From Myxococcales bacterium UBA5297 (GTDB lineage: Bacteria > Myxococcota > Myxococcia > Myxococcales > UBA5297), in the NCBI GenBank assembly GCA_002408385.1, contig DHSB01000156.1, positions 378 to 15,972 on the forward strand: a stretch of 15,595 nucleotides of DNA, written 5' to 3'. Under the pieces are notes generated by a model that saw only the letters and a program-made list of their open reading frames with translations, ran no database searches and was not told the DNA's origin. The stretch's first letter is position 1, and every line of letters starts with the position of its first letter. A program made the position numbers and the translations under genes. This document shows, piece by piece, positions 1 through 6,812 of this stretch.

Positions 1-853
1 CACCGTGGCGCAGATAGAAGGCCTCGGCCGCGGCGAGATCGCCCTTGGCGAGCAGCTTCTCGCCTTGCTTGAACGAGCGGCTGCCCTCGATGCAGGTGAG
101 CAGCCCCTCGTCGAGCGAGAGGTCGGCGCGGGCGTTGGCCGCGAAGTGCAGGTGGAAGGCGCTGGGACCCGGCTCGACGCGCGCGAGGCGGGCGTCGCCC
201 ATCTCCGGGAGCCGGAAGCCGCGCAGCGGGACCGCCTTGCGCAGCAGCGCGGGCACCGGGTCGAAGCCGATGCCGACCGCGCCCCAGGGCTTGGAGTCGG
301 GCACCGAGCCGGCGCGCGCCGCGGCGCGCCCGAGCAGCGCGGCGAGGAACGAGGCGGGCAGCGGCGCCGGGCCGTAGAGCCGCACGTCATAGACGCAGGC
401 GATGACCGCGGTGCCCTCGGGCTGGAAGCCGACGCGGAAGGTGAAGGGGGCGGGCTTGCCGGGCGAGTGGAGCAGGCCCTCGCCCTCCATCAGGTTCGGG
501 CGCAGGTGGAGCCGAAGGACGGCGATGTGCTCGTCGCAGGCCTCGTGGATGCGCTCGACCGCGCGGTGCAAGAGCGCGTGGTCGAGCTGCAGGTCGAGGT
601 AGCCGAAGCGGCACTTCTTCTTCTGATAGCGGGTCGCCGCGCTGCCGGCGATGTCGAACGGGAAGGTGACTTCCGGGACGATGAGCGCGAGGTCGGCGAG
701 CAGCAGGCCCTCGCCGAGCGGCGTCGCGCCAAAGCCGACGTAGACCTGCCGGTCGTGCAGGCGAAGCTGCGGCGGCGGAAAGCGCGGAGGGCTCTCGCCG
801 CGGGGCGCCTCGCTCTCGGGAGCGACGGTCTTGCGTTCGGCGTCTTGGGACAT
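1..853 (-). CDS. Hypothetical protein with TPR-like segment, C-terminus outside window
   Basis: A minus-strand frame stays open from the ATG at 853 to the left edge, giving at least 284 residues (begins MSQDAERKTVAPESEAPRGE). Its codon use (G/C at third positions, natural amino-acid mix) is coherent, whereas the opposite-strand frame is a low-complexity Ala/Arg/Glu/Gly shadow. The first 30 residues are polar and Pro-rich. The body is globular, with alternating hydrophobic strands (for example YVGFGATPLGEGLLLADLAL) and a basic KKK segment near residue 77. The last visible residues (FKQGEKLLAKGDLAAAEAFY) resemble the start of a tetratricopeptide repeat. No signal peptide or membrane segment is seen. 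I do not recognise the main domain. No strong ribosome binding site precedes the ATG (only AGGG), so the start is tentative. It is divergent from the coiled-coil gene at 1290. Confidence 0.75.
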   Translation of the reverse strand, partial: MSQDAERKTVAPESEAPRGESPPRFPPPQLRLHDRQVYVGFGATPLGEGLLLADLALIVPEVTFPFDIAGSAATRYQKKKCRFGYLDLQLDHALLHRAVERIHEACDEHIAVLRLHLRPNLMEGEGLLHSPGKPAPFTFRVGFQPEGTAVIACVYDVRLYGPAPLPASFLAALLGRAAARAGSVPDSKPWGAVGIGFDPVPALLRKAVPLRGFRLPEMGDARLARVEPGPSAFHLHFAANARADLSLDEGLLTCIEGSRSFKQGEKLLAKGDLAAAEAFYLRHG

Positions 854-1289
854 CGGCCCTGCGGCAGAGGAACGGAGTGGGTCATCCGGGGCGCCCGATA
901 GGCGTCGCCTCGACTGTATGCTGGTGAAAACTCTAGCAGTGGGTTGCCAAGGGGGCCAATTTTGGGCCTCTTTTCCGGGCGGTCGGGATCCGGCGGCGCC
1001 GAGGGGCCGGAGCCGGGTATTCCGGGAGGCCGATCGGCCGCCTGGGGCCCGGGAAGGCAACGGGGGACGGGCCCTTGGCCCGTCACCTGCCAGCCGGACG
1101 AGTAGCGAGCGATGGAGGACGGAGCTTTCGCTCCGTCGCGAGGGTCGTCAGCCCGAGCCGCCCTCGCCCGAATCACCGAATCGGGGGCGCGCCCGCCGTG
1201 CGACTTGGCGGAAGCCCGGTAGGCGGTTGCCCTTCCTGGGTGTCGGGCCTGCGTTTTCTCTCGGGCCCCGGCCCGAATATCCTTGGGGC
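854..1289. other. Divergent intergenic region with two tight hairpins
   Basis: No convincing gene is seen in these 436 bases. Overlapping frames exist but are Arg/Pro/Ser-rich shadows. The region must hold the promoters of both flanking genes. It contains two perfect hairpins: GACGGGCC-CTT-GGCCCGTC at 1066-1084 and GACGGAGC-TTTC-GCTCCGTC at 1118-1137. Neither is followed by a T-run, and both lie upstream of genes rather than after them, so terminator function for the flanking genes is unlikely. They could be part of a leader or a small RNA. Confidence 0.5.
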
Positions 1290-1697
1290 ATGGCACGCAA
1301 AGCCGATGGCAACGGGCAGTCGGACCAGCAGGTCGAATTGCTGCGCTCCATCTGGGGCGAGATGAAGGCCCTCAGGGCCTCGCTCGAGAGCCAGCTCGAG
1401 GCGACCCGCCGCGAGCTCGGAGAGCGCATCGACCAGACCAACGAGCGGCTCGACTCGCTGCGCGCCGAGGTGAAGTCCGAAGTGGATGGCCTTGGCCGTC
1501 GGGTGGTCGAGTCGGAAGTCCGGCTGGCGACCGCCACCACCGCGCTCTCCAACGACGTCCACGAGCTCAGCTCCCTCATCCGCGAGTGGCGCGAGGAACA
1601 CCGGGCCGATCGTGCTGCGTTGTCCGCACGCGTCAGCAAGCTCGAGGAGCAGGCGGGCGCTCACGAGAGGTCGCCGCCCTACAGGAAGGGGAAGTAG
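1290..1697 (+). CDS. Small coiled-coil protein
   Basis: The product is 135 residues and begins MARKADGNGQSDQQVELLRS. From about residue 12 to 120 it is a nearly continuous amphipathic helix with heptad spacing of hydrophobic residues and many Glu/Arg/Leu (for example LEATRRELGERIDQTNERLD), as expected of a parallel coiled coil. The short C-terminal tail is basic (RSPPYRKGK). There is no signal peptide, membrane segment or catalytic motif. The ATG at 1290 is chosen because the heptads start just after it and the upstream part of the same frame is Pro/Arg-rich non-coding-like sequence. No clear Shine-Dalgarno is present. Small proteins of this kind are frequent in myxobacterial genomes; function is unknown. 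It ends 46 bases before the 21-bp repeat array. Confidence 0.75.
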   Translation: MARKADGNGQSDQQVELLRSIWGEMKALRASLESQLEATRRELGERIDQTNERLDSLRAEVKSEVDGLGRRVVESEVRLATATTALSNDVHELSSLIREWREEHRADRAALSARVSKLEEQAGAHERSPPYRKGK

Positions 1698-1743
1698 GTG
1701 CTCGGAATGGCGCTTCGGGGGAGACCGACAGTTTCCTCTCCTT

Positions 1744-1953
1744 GACCGGACATTCGCTCGGGCGGCCCCGGCCTTCGGTCGGGGCGACCGGTCATTCGGT
1801 CCGCGAGACCCGGCTTCCGGTCCGGGAGACCGGTCATACGGTCGGCGAGACCCGGCTTCCGGTCCGGGAGACCGGTCATTCGGTCGGGAAGACTCGAGCT
1901 CCGGTCTCGGAGACCGAAGATTCGGTCTCCGAGATAGGCCATTTGGGATCACT
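1744..1953. repeat. Tandem array of ten 21-bp units
   Basis: Ten consecutive 21-bp units begin at 1744, 1765, 1786, 1807, 1828, 1849, 1870, 1891, 1912 and 1933. Two alternating types, GACCGGTCATTCGGTC... and GACCCGGCTTCCGGTC..., give a higher-order 42-bp period in the centre; units at 1807 and 1849 are identical. The outer units are degenerate. Each unit is itself close to an inverted repeat (GACCG...CGGTC). Because 21 is a multiple of 3, plus-strand frames read as heptapeptide repeats (ETGHSVR/ETRLPVR or DRSFGPR/DPASGPG) and the minus strand as PDRKPGL/ADRMTGL. No frame is clearly favoured as a gene, so I annotate the array as a DNA repeat. Confidence 0.9.
1905..1934. repeat. Perfect 14-bp inverted repeat inside the 21-bp array
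   Basis: The left arm TCTCGGAGACCGAA (1905-1918) and right arm TTCGGTCTCCGAGA (1921-1934) are perfect reverse complements separated by only GA. It arises across the boundaries of repeat units 8-10. It has no T-run on either side. Confidence 0.85.
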
Positions 1954-2001
1954 GCCCCGACCGGGGGGGGGCGGTTGCCCCAATCCGCAACGGGCGACGC
2001 T

Positions 2002-2080
2002 CCCCAATGCTCGCCCACCGAGTTGCCGAGGGCTGCCCGATGGGGGCCCCGACCCTCGATGGAGAGGCGAGCATCTGGGG
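2002..2080. other. Nested long stem structure between repeat array and DUF2795 gene
   Basis: The outer stem pairs CCCCAATGCTCGCC (2002-2015) with GGCGAGCATCTGGGG (2066-2080), 14 base pairs with one bulged C at 2075. Inside it, CGAGGG (2027-2032) pairs with CCCTCG (2053-2058), and the centre holds GCCC (2035-2038) facing GGGC (2044-2047). The nesting suggests a structured RNA or cruciform rather than chance. The direction of transcription is unknown. It ends 146 bases before the next start codon. The rest of 1954-2226 shows no convincing gene. Confidence 0.5.
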
Positions 2081-2226
2081 CGGCTCGGGTCCCCCGCCCG
2101 CCCCTCGCCGAGAGTGCTTGTCGCCCGACCTGGGAGCCTCTGATGTCGCTCACCGCGCACTTCGCGCTTCTCGTCGGGCCCGACCGGGCGCATTGTTCAG
2201 CTATGGGATCCGCGAAGGTCGTCGAG

Positions 2227-2715
2227 ATGCCCGAACGGCAGCTCGTCGGAGCGCTCGAGCGCGCCGTCGAGTCGCTCTCGGCCGAGGTCGAAGCCACTCT
2301 GCGCCAGGCCGAGTCCGAGCGCGATCCGCGGGCGTTGGCCGACGAGGCGCAGGCCGAGCTGCGAGGGGCGCTGGCGACGGCGCGGACGGGAGGACGCATG
2401 GCTTTTGGAGTCGGGGAGAGGCCAGAGCGCAGCGTGATGGCGCACCTTCGAAGCGTCGAGTACCCGGTCGACACCGCGGAGCTCGTCTTGGCGGCCGAGG
2501 ACGGCGAGGCGCCCCCGGAGGTCATCAACCTGCTGAAGAGCCTGCCTCGCGAGCGCTATGACTCCGAGGAGATGGTGCTTCGCGACTTGGCCGAGGCGGC
2601 GCGGCGGTTTGTCCGCGGCGGACACGCCGAGCAGCCCTTCGGCTCGATCGACAGGCGCAACCTCGGGCGTGACGCGGTCGAGGACAACATCGACGGCAAC
2701 GTCAAGCACCCCTGA
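2227..2715 (+). CDS. DUF2795-like protein
   Basis: The product is 162 residues. Residues 1-55 form a charged helical segment (MPERQLVGALERAVESLSAE...), possibly a short coiled coil. Residues of about 75-130 (LRSVEYPVDTAELVLAAEDG, then PEVINLLKSLPRERYDSEEM) match the pattern of the DUF2795 family, in which a YP..K/T-eL...A...gAp..v...L..LP...Y.s..e.. motif is typical; that match is from memory of the family, whose function is not known. The ATG at 2227 is chosen because GAAGG at 2214-2218 sits 8 bases upstream; an in-frame ATG at 2203 lacks such a site. The frame is open far upstream through the repeat array, but that part is not gene-like. No signal peptide or membrane segment. Same strand as the kinase gene, 241 bases upstream of it. 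Confidence 0.75.
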   Translation: MPERQLVGALERAVESLSAEVEATLRQAESERDPRALADEAQAELRGALATARTGGRMAFGVGERPERSVMAHLRSVEYPVDTAELVLAAEDGEAPPEVINLLKSLPRERYDSEEMVLRDLAEAARRFVRGGHAEQPFGSIDRRNLGRDAVEDNIDGNVKHP

Positions 2716-2855
2716 GCCGGCCGAGCCGCAATCGACTGGGGTGCCGGGGTTGCAGGCTCCAGACCCCAGGCATCAGATCAAGCCTTCCGCAGCCGCCCGG
2801 ACCGAGGACGTCTTGCGAGTCTTCTAAGAGGGGGCTGTTGATCGGTCTCCTGAGC

Positions 2856-2883
2856 CGCGAAGGGAATGAACCCTCACTTCGCG
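2856..2883. promoter_or_regulatory. Inverted repeat upstream of kinase promoter
   Basis: CGCGAAG (2856-2862) pairs with CTTCGCG (2877-2883), enclosing GG...CC that can extend the stem. A second small dyad, TCAC-TTCGC-GTGA, overlaps its right arm at 2874-2886. It lies about 36 bases upstream of the predicted -10 box and could be an operator or the terminator hairpin of the preceding gene; there is no T-run. Confidence 0.3.
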
Positions 2884-2918
2884 TGAACTTTGCGTTCCCC
2901 CAGCCGGGCAGGTTTTGG

Positions 2919-2924
2919 TAGAGT
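2919..2924 (+). promoter_or_regulatory. Candidate extended -10 box of kinase-FHA operon
   Basis: TTTTGGTAGAGTGCC contains TGG-TAGAGT, an extended -10 type element. No good -35 is visible at 17 bases. Transcription would start near 2931, which leaves a leader of about 26 bases to the TTG at 2957 and argues against the more upstream TTG codons as starts. Confidence 0.35.
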
Positions 2925-2956
2925 GCCCGGCCTTGATTCGAAAGGGGCGAAGCGAA

Positions 2957-4891
2957 TTGGGGGGAAGCGCCAACGACACCTCGGGCAAGTGCCCGATTTG
3001 CGGAGCCGCTCATTCGGCGCTCGAGCCGTGTCTGGCGCTGCCCGGTGCCGACGCGGGTCAAACGCAGGCCATCGGCGCGGGCGGCGAGGCACTCGGGGTG
3101 TGTGCGCCGCCGGGCGACGACGAGGCGCTGATAGGCCAGACGCTCGGCAACTTTCGTATCGTCCGCATGCTCGGGCGCGGCGGGATGGGCGTCGTCTTTC
3201 TCGGCGAGCACGTGGCGATAGGCAGCCGGGTGGCTATCAAGTTCCTGCACCGGCACCTCGCGGCCGACCAGTCGCTGGTCGAGCGGTTCTTCGCCGAGGC
3301 GAAGGCGACCAACCTCATCGGGCACGAGAACATCGTCAACATCTTCGACCTCAGCCTGCTGCCGCCCAACCGCTACTACCTCGTCATGGAGTACCTCGAG
3401 GGCCAGCCGCTCTCTTCGATGATCGGCCGGCCGCTCGACCCGGGCGTCGCGGTGCCGATCTTCGCGCAGGCCTGCGACGCGCTGCACGCCGCGCACACCG
3501 CCGGCGTGGTGCACCGGGACCTGAAGCCCGAGAACATCTTCCTCGTGCGGCGCGAGGGCTGTCCGCACTTTGTCAAGCTGGTCGATTTTGGCATCGCCAA
3601 GCTCAGCAGGCTGGAGCCGGGCCAGACGGTGGTCGGCGGCGCCGTCGGGACTCCCGAGTTCATGGCCCCCGAGCAGTGGACAGGCCAGGGCATCGACCGG
3701 CGCGCCGACATCTACGCTCTCGGCGTGCTGGCCTACCTGCTCGCCACCGGGCGGCTGCCGTTTCGCGAGAGCGCGCCGCTCGCCTACTTCGTCGCCCACT
3801 CGAGCAAGGCGCCCGAGCCGCCGAGCACGCACAACCCGAAGCTCCCTCCCGCGGTCGACGAGATCATCCTCAAGGCCCTGGCGAAGAAGCCGGAGGACCG
3901 CTTCCAGACCGCGTTGGAGATGCGCGCGGCGCTGCTCGGCGCGTTCGCCGCCCCCGCGACCCCTCAGCCGGTCAGGGCGCCGACCCCGAGGCCCTTCTAC
4001 CCGCGCCACGCCGCGAGCTTGCCGGCGAAGGTGAGCTGGCAGGGGGCCGCGGCGCGCGAGTTGACGACCGAGGACCTCTCGCGCGGCGGGGTCTTCCTCT
4101 GCTGCGAGCCGCCGATGCCCGCGCTCTTCACGCGCGTCGAGATCACCCTGCTGCATCCCGAAGGCACGGTCGACTGCGAGGGCGATGTCGTCCGCCACGT
4201 CGCCGCGGAGCAGGCCCAGGCCTGGGGCATGAAGACGGGGTTTGCGGTGCAGTTCACCGAGCTGAACGAGCGGGCCCGATTCGGCATCGAGCGGCTGGTG
4301 CGCGGGCGGCCGCCCAGCGAGACGCCGAAGCTGGTCTCGGTCGACGACGACCCCAAGGCCGAGAAGGTGCTCGACTACTACCGCAAGCGCATCGCGGGCG
4401 ATCACTACGGGCTGCTCGGACTGGCGCCGGACGCCGAGTGCAGCGAGGTGCGCTCGCGGGCGCGGGCTGCCGAGCGCGAGGTCGCGAAGCTCAAGGAGCG
4501 GCCGATCTCGGCTCGCCAGCGCGAGCAGGTCGAGGCGACGCTCGCGCGGATCGCGGCCGCGATAAGCGCGGTGGGAACCCCCCGCGCGCGCGCCGAGCAC
4601 GACGCCGACCGCGGCAACTTCCGCGGCGTCGCCCGCTGTATTGCTGCCGGGCTCTCGGTCGACGATCTGGAGGAGCTGCGCAGGAAGTTCCTGGCGAGTC
4701 GGCCCAAGAACGAGGTGAATGCGCAGGTGCAGGTCGCCTCGGCCAACGCCTATCTCGCGAGCGGCGAGCCCGGGCGAGGGCTGGCATCTCTCGAGCAGGC
4801 GCTCGAGCTTGACCCGTTGAGCCTTGGAATACACCAGAGGTACTGGGCGCTCAGACGTCAGTACGTACAGGGAAGTGGAGGGCAGCGATGA
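2957..4891 (+). CDS. Ser/Thr protein kinase with PilZ, J-like and TPR regions
   Basis: A 644-residue cytoplasmic Hanks-type kinase. A CPICG...H...C zinc-knuckle-like motif sits at residues 11-25. The kinase domain (about 65-330) has all key motifs: glycine loop GRGGMGVV, VAIK lysine near 95, HRDLKPEN with catalytic Asp near 188, DFG Asp near 210, and APE Glu near 239. Residues of about 345-455 form a PilZ-type domain with the DLSRGG version of the D/NxSxxG motif, but the RxxxR c-di-GMP motif is not recognisable (PRHAAS instead), as in many myxobacterial PilZ paralogs. Residues of about 470-550 look J-like (DHYGLLGLAPDAE) without HPD, followed by a TPR at about 594-635. No transmembrane helix is seen. 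Only TTG starts are available (2915, 2933, 2957); AAGGGG at 2942-2947 favours 2957. It overlaps the FHA gene by 4 bases, suggesting a signalling operon. Confidence 0.92.
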   Translation: MGGSANDTSGKCPICGAAHSALEPCLALPGADAGQTQAIGAGGEALGVCAPPGDDEALIGQTLGNFRIVRMLGRGGMGVVFLGEHVAIGSRVAIKFLHRHLAADQSLVERFFAEAKATNLIGHENIVNIFDLSLLPPNRYYLVMEYLEGQPLSSMIGRPLDPGVAVPIFAQACDALHAAHTAGVVHRDLKPENIFLVRREGCPHFVKLVDFGIAKLSRLEPGQTVVGGAVGTPEFMAPEQWTGQGIDRRADIYALGVLAYLLATGRLPFRESAPLAYFVAHSSKAPEPPSTHNPKLPPAVDEIILKALAKKPEDRFQTALEMRAALLGAFAAPATPQPVRAPTPRPFYPRHAASLPAKVSWQGAAARELTTEDLSRGGVFLCCEPPMPALFTRVEITLLHPEGTVDCEGDVVRHVAAEQAQAWGMKTGFAVQFTELNERARFGIERLVRGRPPSETPKLVSVDDDPKAEKVLDYYRKRIAGDHYGLLGLAPDAECSEVRSRARAAEREVAKLKERPISARQREQVEATLARIAAAISAVGTPRARAEHDADRGNFRGVARCIAAGLSVDDLEELRRKFLASRPKNEVNAQVQVASANAYLASGEPGRGLASLEQALELDPLSLGIHQRYWALRRQYVQGSGGQR

Positions 4892-5424
4892 CGAGCTTTC
4901 TTATCTCGGCCTTGTCGCGAAAATTCCGAGGTCGTCAGCAGGAGTTTCTCGCCGCCTATCCGTGCTGCTGGCTGGTGTGGGAGCCGGGGGTCTGGAAGCC
5001 GCCGCACAAGGACGGGGGCACCCTGGCCGGAATCCCCATCCAGACGCCGGCGCCCACGGGCGTCGGCGAGGCCCTTGCGCTTGCGCTCGTCTCCTCGGCG
5101 GCGCGGCCCGGCCAGGTTACGGTGGGGCGCGGGGCCTGCTGCGATGTGGAGATCAACGACGCCACGCTGTCGCAGACGCACCTGCTTCTGCTGGAGAGGG
5201 GGCCGGGGAGCTGGACGGTGCGCGATGCGGGCTCGAAAAACGGCTCGTGGCTCGACGACGTTCCGTTGGTCCCGGGCGTTCCCAAGCCGTTGAAGAACGG
5301 GGCCCGCGTGCAGGCCGCGCAGGTGTGCCTGAGCTTCTACGATCCCGCGGGGATGCTCGGCAGGCTCGAGGAGGCCGGCGTGACGCCGGCTCGAGCCCAA
5401 CGCATCGTGCCGATTGGCGGCTGA
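4888..5424 (+). CDS. FHA-domain protein
   Basis: The product is 178 residues. The FHA domain spans about residues 68-160, with VGRG, the Asp of CDVEIND, LSQTH and GSKNGSW in the expected order. FHA domains bind phosphothreonine peptides; in this copy the usual SRxH is SQTH, so the conserved Arg is Gln, while the Ser, His and SKNG parts are kept. The N-terminal 60 residues carry a short basic segment and an aromatic-rich stretch (AAYPCCWLVWEP), with no clear signal peptide. Start: GGAGGG at 4877-4882 lies 5 bases before the ATG, and ATGA overlaps the kinase stop, implying translational coupling. The context suggests it recognises the kinase's autophosphorylated form or substrates. Mechanism is inferred from the families. 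Confidence 0.9.
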   Translation: MTSFLISALSRKFRGRQQEFLAAYPCCWLVWEPGVWKPPHKDGGTLAGIPIQTPAPTGVGEALALALVSSAARPGQVTVGRGACCDVEINDATLSQTHLLLLERGPGSWTVRDAGSKNGSWLDDVPLVPGVPKPLKNGARVQAAQVCLSFYDPAGMLGRLEEAGVTPARAQRIVPIGG

Positions 5425-6182
5425 GCTTTGCTCCGTCGGCTCGCAGCCAGGCTTGCCAAGAAACCGAATCGAGACGCGTGCCGGTCGGCCCGAGCGGAGT
5501 CGCGGAGGAGCGGCTTTGCTGCCCACTCTTCAGCCCCGCGGGCTGACCTCCGCCGGGTGATCCAGTCCGAACCTGCAGTGCCGGATCGGTCGGCTGAAGT
5601 CGTGTGCCCGGAGCGCAGGCCCGAATCGGCTCGAGCGCCGGTTGGCCCGCTCCCCCGCCCCTCCCAAACGGCCCGCACTCGGGCGGTGCTCGCCGCGCGC
5701 TTGGTTGCGCGGGCCAGACCAGGGGCGATCTTTCGTGGTGGCCTTCTGCATTCCAGCTTGATTGCCCTGCGGCACGCCTGGACACGGCGCGGGCACTGCA
5801 GCACTTGCGAACACTGCGAAATGTGCGGGCGGAGGCCCACGCGCCGGCACGGGCGATCGCCCCCAGGCGCGCCCTCGGTGATCGAGTCCGAGCAAGGTGG
5901 AGTGCGCGCCGTCTGGGAGGGGAGGGCGGACTAGCGGTCTCTGGCGCTTGCCACCGTCGCTGCCGAGCGCGCGAGAGCGTGAGCCCGTTCGGCGTGGCGG
6001 TTTGCTCCAGGGAGACAGCGGGCAAGGCCCCGGTGCGACGCTGGCGGGGGCTCGGGCGCTTGGTCTTGAAGACAGTTGCTCGACTCCGCTCCCACGGCTC
6101 GCGCGGCGGGAGCCAGCGCTCGGCCAAACCGGGGACTCAACCGCCAAGGGCTTTCCTGCTCCGAGGCCGCCGGCGCGCGCTG
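5425..6182. other. Long non-coding spacer between convergent genes
   Basis: In these 758 bases several frames are open on both strands, but their products are Arg/Ala/Pro/Ser-rich with no motifs and no ribosome binding sites, so I call no gene. A small hairpin TCAGCCC-CGC-GGGCTGA lies at 5530-5546, about 106 bases after the FHA stop. A long imperfect inverted repeat lies at 5655-5925. Both neighbouring genes point into the region, so both need to terminate here; no hairpin with a T-run is seen. Confidence 0.5.
5655..5925. repeat. 26-bp imperfect inverted repeat flanking about 219 bp
   Basis: The left arm at 5655-5680 (core CCCCTCCCAAACGGCCCGCA) matches the reverse complement of 5900-5925 at 23 of 26 positions, with a further TGCTCG match just inside both arms after a one-base gap. 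The enclosed segment shows no gene. Such an arrangement fits a miniature element or a long-range RNA hairpin. Confidence 0.55.
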
Positions 6183-6761
6183 TCAGGGCTTCGAGGTCAG
6201 GCGGTGCGTGAGCACCGCGTCTGCCGCCTGCTGATAGGCGCGCAAGGTCGCCGTGTCGAAGAGCACGAACCGGACGCGGGCTGGCCGCCGCTCGCGCTGT
6301 AGGTGCTCGCGCACGGCCTCGAGGGCGACCGGCGCGGCCTCGTCGACCGGGTAGCCGTAGACGCCGGTGCTGATTGACGGGAAGGCCACCGAGTCCAGGC
6401 CGTGCTCGACGCACAGGCGCAGCGCGTTCGAGTAGCAGCGAGCGAGCAGGCGCGGCGCCTGACGGCCCTCGCGCGCGTAGACAGGGCCGACGCAATGGAC
6501 GACGAACCGCGCCGCCAGGTCGAAGCCGGGCGTGAGGACCGCCTCACCGGTCGGCAGGCGCCCGCCGGGCAGGGTGCGCTTGACCTCGCGGCAGGCCTCC
6601 AACAGCCGGGGACCCGCGGCGCGGTGGATCGCCCCGTCGACCCCGCCTCCGCCGAGAAGCCCGCTGTTTGCGGCGTTGGCGATAGCGTCGGTCCTCTCGC
6701 GGGTGAGATCGCCCAGGACGAGGACGATCTCGCTGTCGGAGACAGGAAAGCGGCGCTCCAT
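6183..6761 (-). CDS. Macro-domain protein (ADP-ribose / O-acetyl-ADP-ribose binding)
   Basis: The product is 192 residues, the usual size for a stand-alone YmdB/MacroD-like macro domain. Macro domains of this type bind ADP-ribose and many hydrolyse O-acetyl-ADP-ribose or remove ADP-ribose from proteins. Visible motifs are GDLT at 17-20, AIANAANSGLLGGGGVDGAI at 26-45 with the conserved Asn residues and the Asp in GGGVDGAIH, HCVGPVY at 89-95, and the phosphate loop FPSISTGVYGYP at 127-138. These match the catalytically competent MacroD pattern. The start is well supported by AAGGAG 7 bases upstream of the ATG. It lies 51 bases downstream of the Smr gene on the same strand, so the two are probably co-transcribed. 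Cytoplasmic; no signal peptide. Confidence 0.93.
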   Translation of the reverse strand: MERRFPVSDSEIVLVLGDLTRERTDAIANAANSGLLGGGGVDGAIHRAAGPRLLEACREVKRTLPGGRLPTGEAVLTPGFDLAARFVVHCVGPVYAREGRQAPRLLARCYSNALRLCVEHGLDSVAFPSISTGVYGYPVDEAAPVALEAVREHLQRERRPARVRFVLFDTATLRAYQQAADAVLTHRLTSKP

Positions 6762-6812
6762 CCGGTCGCTCCTTTTGGAAAGGTCGGGGACAAGGTGCCC
6801 CGGCGCAGAAAA

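Noticed and set aside
5..901. Plus-strand frame of 298 codons at the left edge
   Set aside because: Low-complexity Ala/Arg/Glu/Gly content; the minus-strand frame from 853 reads as a normal protein.
1679..1942. Minus-strand 87-codon frame of DRMTGLP/DRKPGLA repeats
   Set aside because: Other frames across the same array are equally open and repetitive, so there is no reason to prefer this one as a gene.
1744..1953. CRISPR array
   Set aside because: The 21-bp units are directly abutting with no spacers, and no cas genes are present.
2702..4834. Long minus-strand open frame (710 codons) opposite the kinase gene
   Set aside because: It is the antisense shadow of a clear kinase; composition is Arg/Leu/Gly/Ala-rich with no motifs.
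5428..5934. Plus-strand frame of 168 codons in the 758-bp spacer, with a CSTCEHCEMCG cysteine cluster
   Set aside because: Surrounding sequence is Arg/Ala/Pro-rich, there is no ribosome binding site, and competing frames overlap on both strands.
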